The notes below the pieces were generated by a model that saw nothing but the letters and a program-made list of their open reading frames with translations, made no database searches and was not told the origin of the DNA. Of a DNA stretch of 64,000 nt, positions 45,913 through 53,954 are shown in pieces. The stretch comes from Sphingomonadales bacterium (lineage in GTDB: Bacteria > Pseudomonadota > Alphaproteobacteria > Sphingomonadales > Sphingomonadaceae): positions 38,771 to 102,770 of the forward strand of contig JACXVD010000001.1 of NCBI GenBank assembly GCA_014763545.1, read 5' to 3'. How positions within the stretch are numbered: the stretch's first letter is position 1; each line of letters opens with the position of its first letter. A program made the translations under genes and the position numbers.

Positions 45913-47290
45913 AGGCTTCGCGGAACCGCTTGACGACGCGCAGAGCAATGAAATTGAGCCCCAGCGTTACCATGAACAGGACGAAGCCGAGCGCGAAGGC
46001 GCTCAGCGTCGCGGGATGGTCGAAACTGCCTTCGCCGGTAAGCATCGCGACGATCTGGAAGGTCACGGTGGTCATCGCTTCCAGCGGATTGGCGCTGAGA
46101 TTGGCGGCGGCCCCCGCGGCCATGACCACGATCATCGTCTCGCCGATCGCACGGCTGACCGCGAGCATGATCCCGGCGACGATACCGGGCAGGGCGGCGG
46201 GAATCATTACCCGGCGGATGGTTTCGGAGGTCGTTGCCCCCATCGCAAGGCTCCCGTCGCGCATTGCCTGCGGCACCGCCGCGATCGAATCGTCTGCCAT
46301 CGAGGATACGAAGGGAATGATCATCACGCCCATCACGAGGCCGGCGGCCAAGGCGCTTTCGCTCGATGCACCTGCGATGCCCACCGATTGCGCGGCATCG
46401 CGGATCGCAGGGGCCACTGTCAGCGCGGCGAAATAGCCATAAACCACGGTTGGTACGCCGGCGAGGATTTCGAGCAGCGGTTTGAGCCAGGCGCGCCAGC
46501 GGGGGCTGGCATATTGGGTGAGGTAGATCGCACTCATCAGCCCCAGCGGGATGGCCACGATCATCGCGATGATCGCACCGATATAGATCGTACCCCAGAA
46601 TAGCGGGATCGCGCCGTAGCGGCTGCCGTCGGGATTGGCCGCATTCGACATCGGGTCCGGCCCCCAATGGGTGCCAAACAGGAAGTCGATCGGGCTGATC
46701 ATGCCGAAGAAGCGGAAAGTCTCGAACACCAGGCTGGCAATGATGCCCAGCGTGGTCAGGATCGCCACCAGCGATGCCAGCAGCAGCACCATCATCACCG
46801 TGCGTTCCACCCGCGTGCGCGCCGTGAAATCAGGCTTGAGCCGCAGGAAGGCCCAGACACCGAGGATGAACGCCAGCAGCAGGGTAATGGCGATGCCGAT
46901 GATGTTGTAGCGCGTCATCGCGGTTCGGAACGGCTCCACCAGAGGTTGCGCGGCAGGGTTGAACACCGCCTGCGCGGCGCCTGATGCCACCGAAGCCGCT
47001 TCACCGAGGATGTTCTGGCGTTCGAAGCCGAAGGCAGGCAGATTTGCCGCCGCCGGGTCCGCGAGGACCGATTGCAACACCATTTGCGGTGCGATCACGC
47101 TCCACAGCGTCACGAACAACAGCAGCGGGATCACGATCCACAGCGCAACATACCAGCCATGATAGCTGGGCAGTGCAGCCAGCTTCGCCGCCCCGGGAGC
47201 CTTCTGGAAGCTCCAGGCGCGCGCGCGCGCCGATAGCCACCCGGCGAGGCCGAGGCCGAACACAAGCAGGATCAGGATGGCAGGCGACAT
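45905..47290 (-). CDS. pstC: Phosphate ABC transporter permease PstC
   Basis: 461 residues with about seven to eight TM helices, longer than E. coli PstC because of an N-terminal extension with an extra soluble loop. The permease core includes IEILAGVPTVVYGYFAAL-type residues (LLEILAGVPTVVYG) and GETMIVVMAAG. First gene after the Pho box at 47408-47424. No pstS is encoded in the window. Confidence 0.92.
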   Translation of the reverse strand: MSPAILILLVFGLGLAGWLSARARAWSFQKAPGAAKLAALPSYHGWYVALWIVIPLLLFVTLWSVIAPQMVLQSVLADPAAANLPAFGFERQNILGEAASVASGAAQAVFNPAAQPLVEPFRTAMTRYNIIGIAITLLLAFILGVWAFLRLKPDFTARTRVERTVMMVLLLASLVAILTTLGIIASLVFETFRFFGMISPIDFLFGTHWGPDPMSNAANPDGSRYGAIPLFWGTIYIGAIIAMIVAIPLGLMSAIYLTQYASPRWRAWLKPLLEILAGVPTVVYGYFAALTVAPAIRDAAQSVGIAGASSESALAAGLVMGVMIIPFVSSMADDSIAAVPQAMRDGSLAMGATTSETIRRVMIPAALPGIVAGIMLAVSRAIGETMIVVMAAGAAANLSANPLEAMTTVTFQIVAMLTGEGSFDHPATLSAFALGFVLFMVTLGLNFIALRVVKRFREAYE

Positions 47291-47407
47291 GGTGCTGGTT
47301 TCGGTCTCTTACGACTTGGCCGGGCGAACCAGGCGCGGTGTTGCGATCATCGACGGGGTGTCTTCGAATCCCGCATGCGACATTGCTGAGCCGATGTTCA
47401 ACAATTG

Positions 47408-47424
47408 TGACATTTCCATGACAA
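47408..47424 (-). promoter_or_regulatory. Pho box upstream of pstC
   Basis: On the minus strand TTGTCATGGAAATGTCA, two TGTCA direct repeats eleven bases apart (start to start), close to the PhoB consensus CTGTCAT-A-A-CTGTCA. It begins directly after the phoR stop codon (47425), so phoB-dependent transcription would start pstC-pstA-pstB-phoU-phoB separately from phoR. Confidence 0.75.
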
Positions 47425-48651
47425 TCATTCGCCACTTGCCGGTTTGAGCGGAATGCGGACGCTTACCGTGGTGCCGCTACCTTGCTTGCTGCGAATGTCC
47501 AGCCTGCCGCGATGCCGCTCCACAATGTGCTTCACGATCGCCAGACCAAGCCCGGTTCCCCCGGATGCGCGGCTGCGGCCGGGGTCGGTGCGATAGAAGC
47601 GCCGGGTAAGGTGGGGGAGGTGCTCTGCCGCGATCCCTTCGCCCTGGTCAGCCACCTGCAGCTCTACATCGCTCCGATCGCCCGGGATCAGGGTAACTGT
47701 CACCGGCTTGTCGTGATCGCCATATTTCAGCGCATTGTCGACAAGGTTGCGCACCAGCTGTTCGAGCTGCTGCGCGTCGCCGAGCACGAGGCAATCGACA
47801 TCGCAATCGAGCTGCAGCCGCTTCATGCGTTCCGCCCCGGCAGCATCGCGCGCCGCACGCTCGACCAGCGGTCGCAGCGAGACGGTCTCGGCAGGCTGGT
47901 CGTGCTTTTCGGCTTCGACTCGCGAAAGCGACATCAGGTCGTTGACGAGGCTCTGCAGTCGGCGCGCTTCGCGGTGGATGGTATCGAGGAACCGCCTGGC
48001 TGTCGCCGGGTCGGTCTTCCCGTCATCCTGGCCTTCCTGCAGCGTTTCGACATAGCCGATAATGGAGGCGAGGGGGGTGCGCAGTTCGTGGCTGGCGTTG
48101 GCGACGAAATCGGTATGCGCACGGCTGATGTCGGCTTCGGCAGTCTGGTTGATAAGTTCGACCAGCGCGGTTCCGCCGCCCATCGCCTGGCGGCTCATGC
48201 GCCAGATGTCGCGCCGCCGGGCAAGCCCGTGGATCACCACGCTGCCGCTGCCGCCGCGGTCGAACAGCGCAATCGCCTCGGGGTGGCGCAAGGCCACGCG
48301 CACATCCTGCCCGACGATATGCGCGCCGAGCATTTCGCGAGCCGAGCGGCTCGCCATGGTAATGCGGCTTTTTTCCGTGAAGAGAATCGGCGTGCCCGAA
48401 TGTTCGACCAGCTGGGCGAGACTGTCGCGCGTGAACGGGCCGGTATCTTCGCGCCGGTTGACCTCGGGCGGGGTGGCCGACGAAAGCCACAGCGTTCCGC
48501 ACCATAGCAGAAGGACGGCAAGCGCCAGCCAGAAATCGATTCGCATGACCAGAAGCCCGGCGAATGCGGCGAACGCGAAGAAAAATCCCGTCCAAGGAAT
48601 GTTTCGGCCCCCGTGCATGGGCTGGGGCCTTAACCTGCTGTCCGCTGGCAT
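47425..48651 (-). CDS. phoR: Phosphate regulon sensor kinase PhoR
   Basis: 408 residues: two N-terminal TM segments (about 20-55), a PAS-like region, H box FVANASHELRTPLASIIGYVETL, N box LVRNLVDNALKYG, G boxes DQGEGIAAEH and GGTGLGLAIVKHIV. Phosphorylates PhoB under phosphate limitation. The tRNA-Glu(CTC) 3' end lies about 50 bases upstream on the same strand, so phoR could be read from the tRNA promoter. Confidence 0.94.
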   Translation of the reverse strand: MPADSRLRPQPMHGGRNIPWTGFFFAFAAFAGLLVMRIDFWLALAVLLLWCGTLWLSSATPPEVNRREDTGPFTRDSLAQLVEHSGTPILFTEKSRITMASRSAREMLGAHIVGQDVRVALRHPEAIALFDRGGSGSVVIHGLARRRDIWRMSRQAMGGGTALVELINQTAEADISRAHTDFVANASHELRTPLASIIGYVETLQEGQDDGKTDPATARRFLDTIHREARRLQSLVNDLMSLSRVEAEKHDQPAETVSLRPLVERAARDAAGAERMKRLQLDCDVDCLVLGDAQQLEQLVRNLVDNALKYGDHDKPVTVTLIPGDRSDVELQVADQGEGIAAEHLPHLTRRFYRTDPGRSRASGGTGLGLAIVKHIVERHRGRLDIRSKQGSGTTVSVRIPLKPASGE

Positions 48652-48701
48652 GCCACAAGGAAAATGCCTTGTCGTAATCGGACTGGGGCGGTGGGCAGGT
48701 C

Positions 48702-48776
48702 TGGTGACCCCTACGGGAATCGAACCCGTGTTTCAGCCGTGAGAGGGCCGCGTCCTGACCGCTAGACGAAGGGGCC
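48702..48776 (-). tRNA. tRNA-Glu(CTC)
   Basis: Cloverleaf with acceptor GGCCCCT/AGGGGTC, anticodon loop CTCTCAC (anticodon CTC on the minus strand, plus positions 48741-48743), T arm GGTTCGATTCC, encoded CCA at 48702-48704. The anticodon stem has a G-U pair. Confidence 0.94.
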
Positions 48777-48801
48777 GATCGGCAACTGCCGCGGCACACC
48801 A

Positions 48802-48877
48802 TGGTGACCCCTACGGGACTCGAACCCGTGTTTCCGCCGTGAAAGGGCGGCGTCCTAGACCGCTAGACGAAGGGGCC
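48802..48877 (-). tRNA. tRNA-Glu(TTC)
   Basis: Cloverleaf with the same acceptor stem as its neighbour, anticodon stem GCCGCC/GGCGG with loop CTTTCAC (anticodon TTC, plus positions 48841-48843), T arm GGTTCGAGTCC, encoded CCA at 48802-48804. The two tRNA-Glu genes are 25 bases apart, probably one transcript. Confidence 0.97.
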
Positions 48878-48895
48878 AGCGCGGTGGAGAGCGCG

Positions 48896-48924
48896 CCTTT
48901 AGGGGTGTGAGATAAGCCGGTCAA
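48896..48924 (-). promoter_or_regulatory. Promoter of the tRNA-Glu pair
   Basis: Minus strand TTGACC (48924-48919), 17-base spacer, TAAAGG (48901-48896) inside CTAAAGGC, ending 18 bases before the tRNA-Glu(TTC) 5' end. It has the same -10 form as the tRNA-Leu, fba and efp promoters. Confidence 0.7.
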
Positions 48925-48957
48925 GCCCGCAGTTGCAAATGATATGAAACCAGCTGT

Positions 48958-50745
48958 TCAATCGGCGAATGCGGCGTCTTCCAGGTGAAGTTCGGCCTGC
49001 GGCCTCGCTGCCCAGTCGTCGATCTTTGCGCGTCCCGCCAGCCACAGCTTGCGCCCGGCGGCGGCGTGCAGCAGCGCCTGGCCCATTTCGGTTTCTGCGG
49101 CACGAAAGGCAATCGCCTTGAAACTGCGCCCGTCGTCGCCCCGCGCGATCAGCCGCACGTGATCGGTACCGACCGTATCCACTTTTACCAGATGGACCGG
49201 CCCCACCGCGACGCGCGGCCCCGGCCAGCCCACCCCGAACGGCCCGGCGCTATCGAGCGTGTCGACCAGTTCCGGGGTAAGGCCGCCCGGCGCCAGGGCA
49301 AGATCGAGCTGGATGCTCCGCTCCGCCGATGCACGGGCCACCGCAGAGCCAAGTCGCTCGTCGAGCCATTCGGCCAGTTCCTCGACACGGCCGGCCTCCA
49401 CCGTCAGCCCGGCAGCCATCGCGTGACCGCCGCCCGCAACCAGCAGCCCGGCCTCACGCGCGGCGATGATTGCAGCGCCCAGATCGACCCCGGCAATCGA
49501 TCGACCCGACCCCTTGCCCTGGCCGCTCTCCTCGTCGAGCGCGATCACCAGTGTTGGCTTGCCAGTCTTTTCCTTGATCCGCCCGGCAACAATGCCGATC
49601 ACCCCCGGGTGCCAGCCCGATCCGGACAGGAGCAGGACCGAGCGATTGTGCTGGCTGGCGATTTGCGCCTCAGCGGCTTCCTGCACCGCAGCCTCGATCG
49701 TGCGGCGCTCTTCATTAAGGGCGGACAATTGCGCGGCGATTGCCGCAGCTTCGTCCGGGTCTTCACTGGTCAGTAGGCGAACGCCCAAAGTCGATTCGCC
49801 GACCCTGCCGCCAGCGTTGATCCGCGGGCCGAGGGCGAAGCCGAGATCGCTGCATGCGGGGGCACGTTTCAGCCTACTCGCATCGATCAGCGCCGCCATG
49901 CCGATGTTCTCGCGCTTGGCCATCACTTTGAGCCCCTGCGCGACAAAGGCCCGGTTGAGGCCATGAATCGCCGCGACATCCGCGACCGTGCCGAGGGCGA
50001 CCAGATCGAGCAGCGCCAGCAAATCGGGTTCACGGCGATCGGCAAAATAATCGCGCCGCCGCAACGCGCGCACGATCGCCACCGCAAGCAGGAAGGCAAC
50101 GCCGACTGCAGCGAGATGGCCGTGCGCCGCCGCCAGTTCCCCTTCGTCGAGCCGGTTCGGGTTGACGAGCGCGGCAGCGACCGGAAGCTCCGCTGCACAT
50201 TTGTGGTGGTCGACCACGATCACATCGACCCCGGTCGCGTGCGCCTGTTCCAGCGCATCGAATGCCATCGCCCCGCAATCGACCGTGACGATCAGGCTCG
50301 ATCCTTCCTCGGCAAGCCGAACAAGCGCTTCGCCGCTCGGGCCATATCCTTCGAGCAGCCGGTCCGGGATATAGTAGCGCGCATCGTGACCCAGCATGCG
50401 GAACAGGCGGATCAGCAGCGCGGCGCTGGTTGCCCCGTCCACGTCGTAATCGCCATAGACGGTAATCGCCTCGCCGCTGGTCACGGCCTGCGCGATCCGT
50501 TCCGCTGCTGCGTCCATGTCCTGGAAGGCCGATGGATCGGGAAGGAAGCCGCGCAGCGTGGGATTGCGGTGCCGCTCGACATCCTCGCGCTCAACCCCGC
50601 GCGAGAGCAGCAATTGGGTGACAATGTCCTCCTCCAGCCCGCCGGCAGAGCCGCCGATAGCCATATTGCCGCCGCGCCAATGCCATGCGCGACCGGACAG
50701 CGACTGAGCGACGCCGCAGACATACGAGAGGGAACGGGAAGCCAT
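48958..50745 (-). CDS. recJ: Single-stranded-DNA-specific exonuclease RecJ
   Basis: 595 residues from ATG 50745 (ATG 50754 adds three). DHH phosphoesterase motifs: VYGDYDVDGATSA, IVTVDCG and VVDHHK, with LGPRINAGGRVGES next; the C-terminal DHHA1 domain has GGGHAMAAGLTV. Degrades single-stranded DNA 5'-3' in recombination and mismatch repair. It is divergent from the flavodoxin-like gene. Confidence 0.95.
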   Translation of the reverse strand: MASRSLSYVCGVAQSLSGRAWHWRGGNMAIGGSAGGLEEDIVTQLLLSRGVEREDVERHRNPTLRGFLPDPSAFQDMDAAAERIAQAVTSGEAITVYGDYDVDGATSAALLIRLFRMLGHDARYYIPDRLLEGYGPSGEALVRLAEEGSSLIVTVDCGAMAFDALEQAHATGVDVIVVDHHKCAAELPVAAALVNPNRLDEGELAAAHGHLAAVGVAFLLAVAIVRALRRRDYFADRREPDLLALLDLVALGTVADVAAIHGLNRAFVAQGLKVMAKRENIGMAALIDASRLKRAPACSDLGFALGPRINAGGRVGESTLGVRLLTSEDPDEAAAIAAQLSALNEERRTIEAAVQEAAEAQIASQHNRSVLLLSGSGWHPGVIGIVAGRIKEKTGKPTLVIALDEESGQGKGSGRSIAGVDLGAAIIAAREAGLLVAGGGHAMAAGLTVEAGRVEELAEWLDERLGSAVARASAERSIQLDLALAPGGLTPELVDTLDSAGPFGVGWPGPRVAVGPVHLVKVDTVGTDHVRLIARGDDGRSFKAIAFRAAETEMGQALLHAAAGRKLWLAGRAKIDDWAARPQAELHLEDAAFAD

Positions 50746-50791
50746 CCACCGCACCTAGACCAAGCCGAGGGGCGAGAGAACCGCCAGGCAA

Positions 50792-50821
50792 TTGACAATT
50801 AACAGGCAGGGCCGATGCTCT
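50792..50821 (+). promoter_or_regulatory. Putative promoter of the flavodoxin-like gene
   Basis: Consensus -35 TTGACA (50792-50797), 18-base spacer, TGCTCT (50816-50821) that ends six bases before ATG 50828. The -10 is weak; the -35 is perfect. Confidence 0.35.
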
Positions 50822-50827
50822 GCAGCG

Positions 50828-51319
50828 ATGCGAACCGCCCGACCACCCCTGCTGATTGTCTGGCACAGCCGGACGGGTGCCAGCGAAGCGCTGGCGCGCG
50901 CGGCGCTGGAAGGGGCAGGGGCACCCGCGATCTTGCGCCGCGCTGCCGATATCATGCCCAACGACTTGCTCGCAGCTGCGGGCTATTTGTTCGTTTGCCC
51001 GGAAAACCTCGCTTCCATGAGCGGCGAGATGAAGGAAATGTTCGATCGTTGCTATTACCCGCTGCTCGGCCGGATCGAGGGGAGGGCCTATGCCACGATC
51101 ATCGCCGCCGGTTCGGATGGCCATGGGGCAGAGCGGCAGATCGATCGCATCGTGACCGGGTGGCGATTGCGCCGCGTAAGCGAATCGCTTATCGTCAATC
51201 TCGCCGCGCAAACCGCAGAGGAAATCTTGGCGACGAAATGCCTGCCTGCCGACAAACTTCGCCTGGCGCGAGATTTGGGCGAGGCAATGGCCGAAGGATT
51301 AGCGCAGGGGATTTTCTGA
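50828..51319 (+). CDS. Flavodoxin-like/NAD(P)H-dependent reductase family protein
   Basis: 163 residues from ATG 50828. The N-terminus LLIVWHSRTGASEALARAALEG is a flavin phosphate-binding loop of the flavodoxin fold, followed by YLFVCPENLASMSGEMKEMFDR, which resembles the second strand/loop of flavodoxin-like reductases. It probably binds FMN. Substrate unknown. Confidence 0.8.
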   Translation: MRTARPPLLIVWHSRTGASEALARAALEGAGAPAILRRAADIMPNDLLAAAGYLFVCPENLASMSGEMKEMFDRCYYPLLGRIEGRAYATIIAAGSDGHGAERQIDRIVTGWRLRRVSESLIVNLAAQTAEEILATKCLPADKLRLARDLGEAMAEGLAQGIF

Positions 51320-51441
51320 GCGAGCGATGCAACTGCCAGTAATGCAACCATTTCGGAGCCATTTCGGTGCGCAAAGCTGGCGTTTTACTTCCCTTGGGGG
51401 CAGTAACCGTTCGAATTCGGATCAGCTTGGGGTGAGGCAGC

Positions 51442-52209
51442 ATTAATCGACGCAACTCATCACGCGGCACAGCGCCAGAGCTGTATCTGCTGGTCTCACC
51501 GGCCAACCGCCCGGATGCTGCCCAGATCCTCGATTGGCTGGCGGAAGAGCCGGGCATCGCTGCCGGTCATGTGCCCTTGCGACACAAGCGGACTGGCGGA
51601 AGCGACGGCTGGATCGAAATGCTGGTCGATGGGCTTTCCTTCGATCTCCAGGGGTTACAGCCGACGCAAGTCGAGCATGCGCCTCCCGCCCGCCATAGTT
51701 TCGGGATTCCTCGCGGCGTCGATCCGGCCAAGCTCGTTGCGTTGCGCCTCGTCCCGGGCCCACATCTTGCCACGGGCCGGGTTATGCTGCCGGTGCTGCG
51801 TGCACAGATGCAGATTGCCCGCGCCATCATCCGCAGAAGCGAGCGGGTGGACTGCCTGGTTTGGGCCCCGGCGCGTTCTGCCATCGGGCAGGAGTTTTTT
51901 GCGCGTGCTGTCGATGGCTGGCTGAGCGGCGGCGCCTTTCCCGCGCTGGGTTTGGTGTCCTACGACATACGCGCCGATGGGGCGATGCAGAGCGAAGGGC
52001 TCGGGATTATGACCGGGCAGGAGCTGCGCCTGGCCGCATCGCTTGCCACCAACAGGGTTGCCGCGACGCAGCTGGCGGTGCGCCTCGTCAATCAGTTGGT
52101 CGCCATGGGTGGGCTGCGCGAGGCGGAACAGCTTATCGGGCCTGATGGCAACAGGCTGCGGCTCGAACCGCAGGATGGCGGCAAGATCATTGGTGTGCGG
52201 GCGGACTAG
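51442..52209 (+). CDS. Unknown protein, possibly DUF4261-like; start uncertain
   Basis: About 255 residues if it starts at ATT 51442, preceded by GAGG. Coding character (ELYLLVSPANRPDAAQILDWLAEEPG) begins well upstream of the first ATG/GTG/TTG near 51571, so the true start must be an unusual codon or CTG 51481. The core DCLVWAPARSAIGQEFFARAVDGWLSGGAFPALGLVSYDIRADG is reminiscent of DUF4261. The AHH gene follows two bases after. No function proposed. Confidence 0.7.
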   Translation: MNRRNSSRGTAPELYLLVSPANRPDAAQILDWLAEEPGIAAGHVPLRHKRTGGSDGWIEMLVDGLSFDLQGLQPTQVEHAPPARHSFGIPRGVDPAKLVALRLVPGPHLATGRVMLPVLRAQMQIARAIIRRSERVDCLVWAPARSAIGQEFFARAVDGWLSGGAFPALGLVSYDIRADGAMQSEGLGIMTGQELRLAASLATNRVAATQLAVRLVNQLVAMGGLREAEQLIGPDGNRLRLEPQDGGKIIGVRAD

Positions 52210-52211
52210 GC

Positions 52212-52760
52212 TTGGGCAGTGCTACGCTATGGGGTGGATCGTCGGTGCGGTCGCTTCGCAAGCGACTGACCTTCCGCGCGGTCAATCGCAAAGGATGCGC
52301 AGATTACGACCCCGGATTGCAGCGCCATCATCTGCTGCCGCGCCAATTGCTGCGTGTTCGCGCGTTCACCCCTTTGTTTGACGCGGTATCGCACGAGCGG
52401 CTGCATTTCGACGATTTCCGCACCAATGGCCTGCTGCTGCCCGCACGCAGCAACGCTTGCGTGCGGCTTGGCCTGCCGCTCCATCGCGGGCCGCACCGGC
52501 GTTACAACGAGTTGGTGATCGAACGCGTCGGCCAGATCGAGCGGGGTTGGGCAGGCGCAAAAGCGCAGGATCCCGACGCGGCGCTGCGCGAGGCACTGTT
52601 CCGCCTATCGCTGTTGCAAGCAACGCTGCGTCGCCAGCTGGTCGATCCGCCCGGTCGGCGGATGCAACTGCACAGCCGCGATCCAATCGGCACCGGGTTC
52701 GACTTTACCGAGCTCGACGCGATGGCCGAGCAAATGTGGGCTGAAACCGCGACCAGCTGA
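52212..52760 (+). CDS. AHH (HNH/Endo VII superfamily) nuclease-like protein
   Basis: 182 residues from TTG 52212. His39-His40 in LQRHHLLPRQ and LPLHRGPHRRYNELVIERV (His91, His95, Tyr98, Asn99) match the AHH nuclease domain, seen mainly as toxin C-termini and here as a small standalone protein. It lacks a signal peptide and an obvious neighbouring immunity gene; the preceding unknown protein is the only candidate partner. Nuclease activity is inferred. Confidence 0.75.
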   Translation: MGSATLWGGSSVRSLRKRLTFRAVNRKGCADYDPGLQRHHLLPRQLLRVRAFTPLFDAVSHERLHFDDFRTNGLLLPARSNACVRLGLPLHRGPHRRYNELVIERVGQIERGWAGAKAQDPDAALREALFRLSLLQATLRRQLVDPPGRRMQLHSRDPIGTGFDFTELDAMAEQMWAETATS

Positions 52761-52761
52761 C

Positions 52762-53730
52762 TCAGCCGGTCACCGCGCGCAGTTCGGCGATTGCGGTGCG
52801 ATATTCACCCTCGAGCCGGTCGACCCGATCCGCCACGCTTTCGACTGCGTGGACCGCGCCGATCCCCTGGCCCGAGCCCCAGATGTCCTTCCACGCCTTG
52901 GCATCGGTGTTGCCGCCGGAACCGAAGTCCATCTTGGTCACATCGCCTTCGGGCAGGTGATCGGGGTCTAGCCCCGCCTTGACGATCGAGCCGCGCAGGT
53001 AGTTGCCGTGCACCCCGGTGAACAGGCTGGAATAGACGATGTCGCTGGCGTGCCCTTCGACGATGGCCTGCTTGTAATCGTCCACCGCACGGGCCTCATC
53101 GGTCGCGATCCAGGGCGAGCCGATATAGGCGAAATCCGCGCCGAGCGCCTGCGCGGCGAGGATCGAACGGCCACAGGCAATCGAGCCGGACAACGCAACC
53201 GGGCCATCGAACCAGGCGCGGATTTCCTGCATCATCGCGAAGGGTGAGAGCGTTCCGGCATGGCCGCCGGCCCCGGCTGCCACGGGGATGAGGCCATCGG
53301 CGCCTTTCTCGATCGCCTTGTGGGCAAAGCGGTCGTTGATCACGTCGTGGAAGACAAGCCCGCCCCACGAATGTGCGCCGTCGAACACCTCCTTGATCGC
53401 GCCAAGCGAGGTGATCAGCAGCGGCACCTGCCACTTTGCGCAAATCGCCATGTCCTCCATTAGCCGGTTGTTCGACTTGTGGACGATCTGGTTGACTGCG
53501 AAGGGCGCGGCGGGACGATCCGGGTTGGCGCGGTTATGCGCTGCCAGTTCCTCGGTGATCTGGTGCAGCCATTCGTCGAGCTGGCTCGCTGGACGCGCGT
53601 TGAGCGCAGGGAAGCTGCCAACGATACCGGCCTTGCATTGGGCAATCACCAGTTCCGGCCCGGAAATGATGAACAACGGCGATCCGATCACCGGCAGACG
53701 CAGCTTGTCGAACAGGGCGGGGCGCGACAT
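52762..53730 (-). CDS. Nitronate monooxygenase family protein
   Basis: 322 residues from ATG 53730 with AAGGAG upstream. FMN-dependent TIM barrel of the 2-nitropropane dioxygenase group: residues LPVIGSPLFIISGPELVIAQCKAGIVGSFPALNAR at the start, the active-site region VAAGAGGHAGTLSPF and the phosphate loop GSIACGRSILAAQALGADFAYIGSPWIATDEA. Oxidises alkyl nitronates. It is 2 bases from the AHH stop on the opposite strand. Confidence 0.9.
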   Translation of the reverse strand: MSRPALFDKLRLPVIGSPLFIISGPELVIAQCKAGIVGSFPALNARPASQLDEWLHQITEELAAHNRANPDRPAAPFAVNQIVHKSNNRLMEDMAICAKWQVPLLITSLGAIKEVFDGAHSWGGLVFHDVINDRFAHKAIEKGADGLIPVAAGAGGHAGTLSPFAMMQEIRAWFDGPVALSGSIACGRSILAAQALGADFAYIGSPWIATDEARAVDDYKQAIVEGHASDIVYSSLFTGVHGNYLRGSIVKAGLDPDHLPEGDVTKMDFGSGGNTDAKAWKDIWGSGQGIGAVHAVESVADRVDRLEGEYRTAIAELRAVTG

Positions 53731-53954
53731 TGAATTCTCCTTCCGGCAGGTCCTCTCGGGCATTGCCTAGGCAGGGTTGGCGAGGCTGTCGAGAGGCGGA
53801 ATTGCGCCAAAATTCCCCGCCCACCGATGCCGTAGCGTCACGGAGCAGGACGGATTCGATCGATCGTGCGAACGCGCACCGGTCGCGGCCCTGGCTGAGC
53901 GGAGGTGGGCTCATGCGCAAGTCCGACCTGCGAAAACCCACCCCCATTTGAGTC

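Noticed and set aside
53731..53954. Possible small gene in the gap between the nitronate monooxygenase and leuA
   Set aside because: The only frames lack a ribosome site and have Arg/Ser-rich composition typical of non-coding GC-rich DNA. I see nothing else in this gap.
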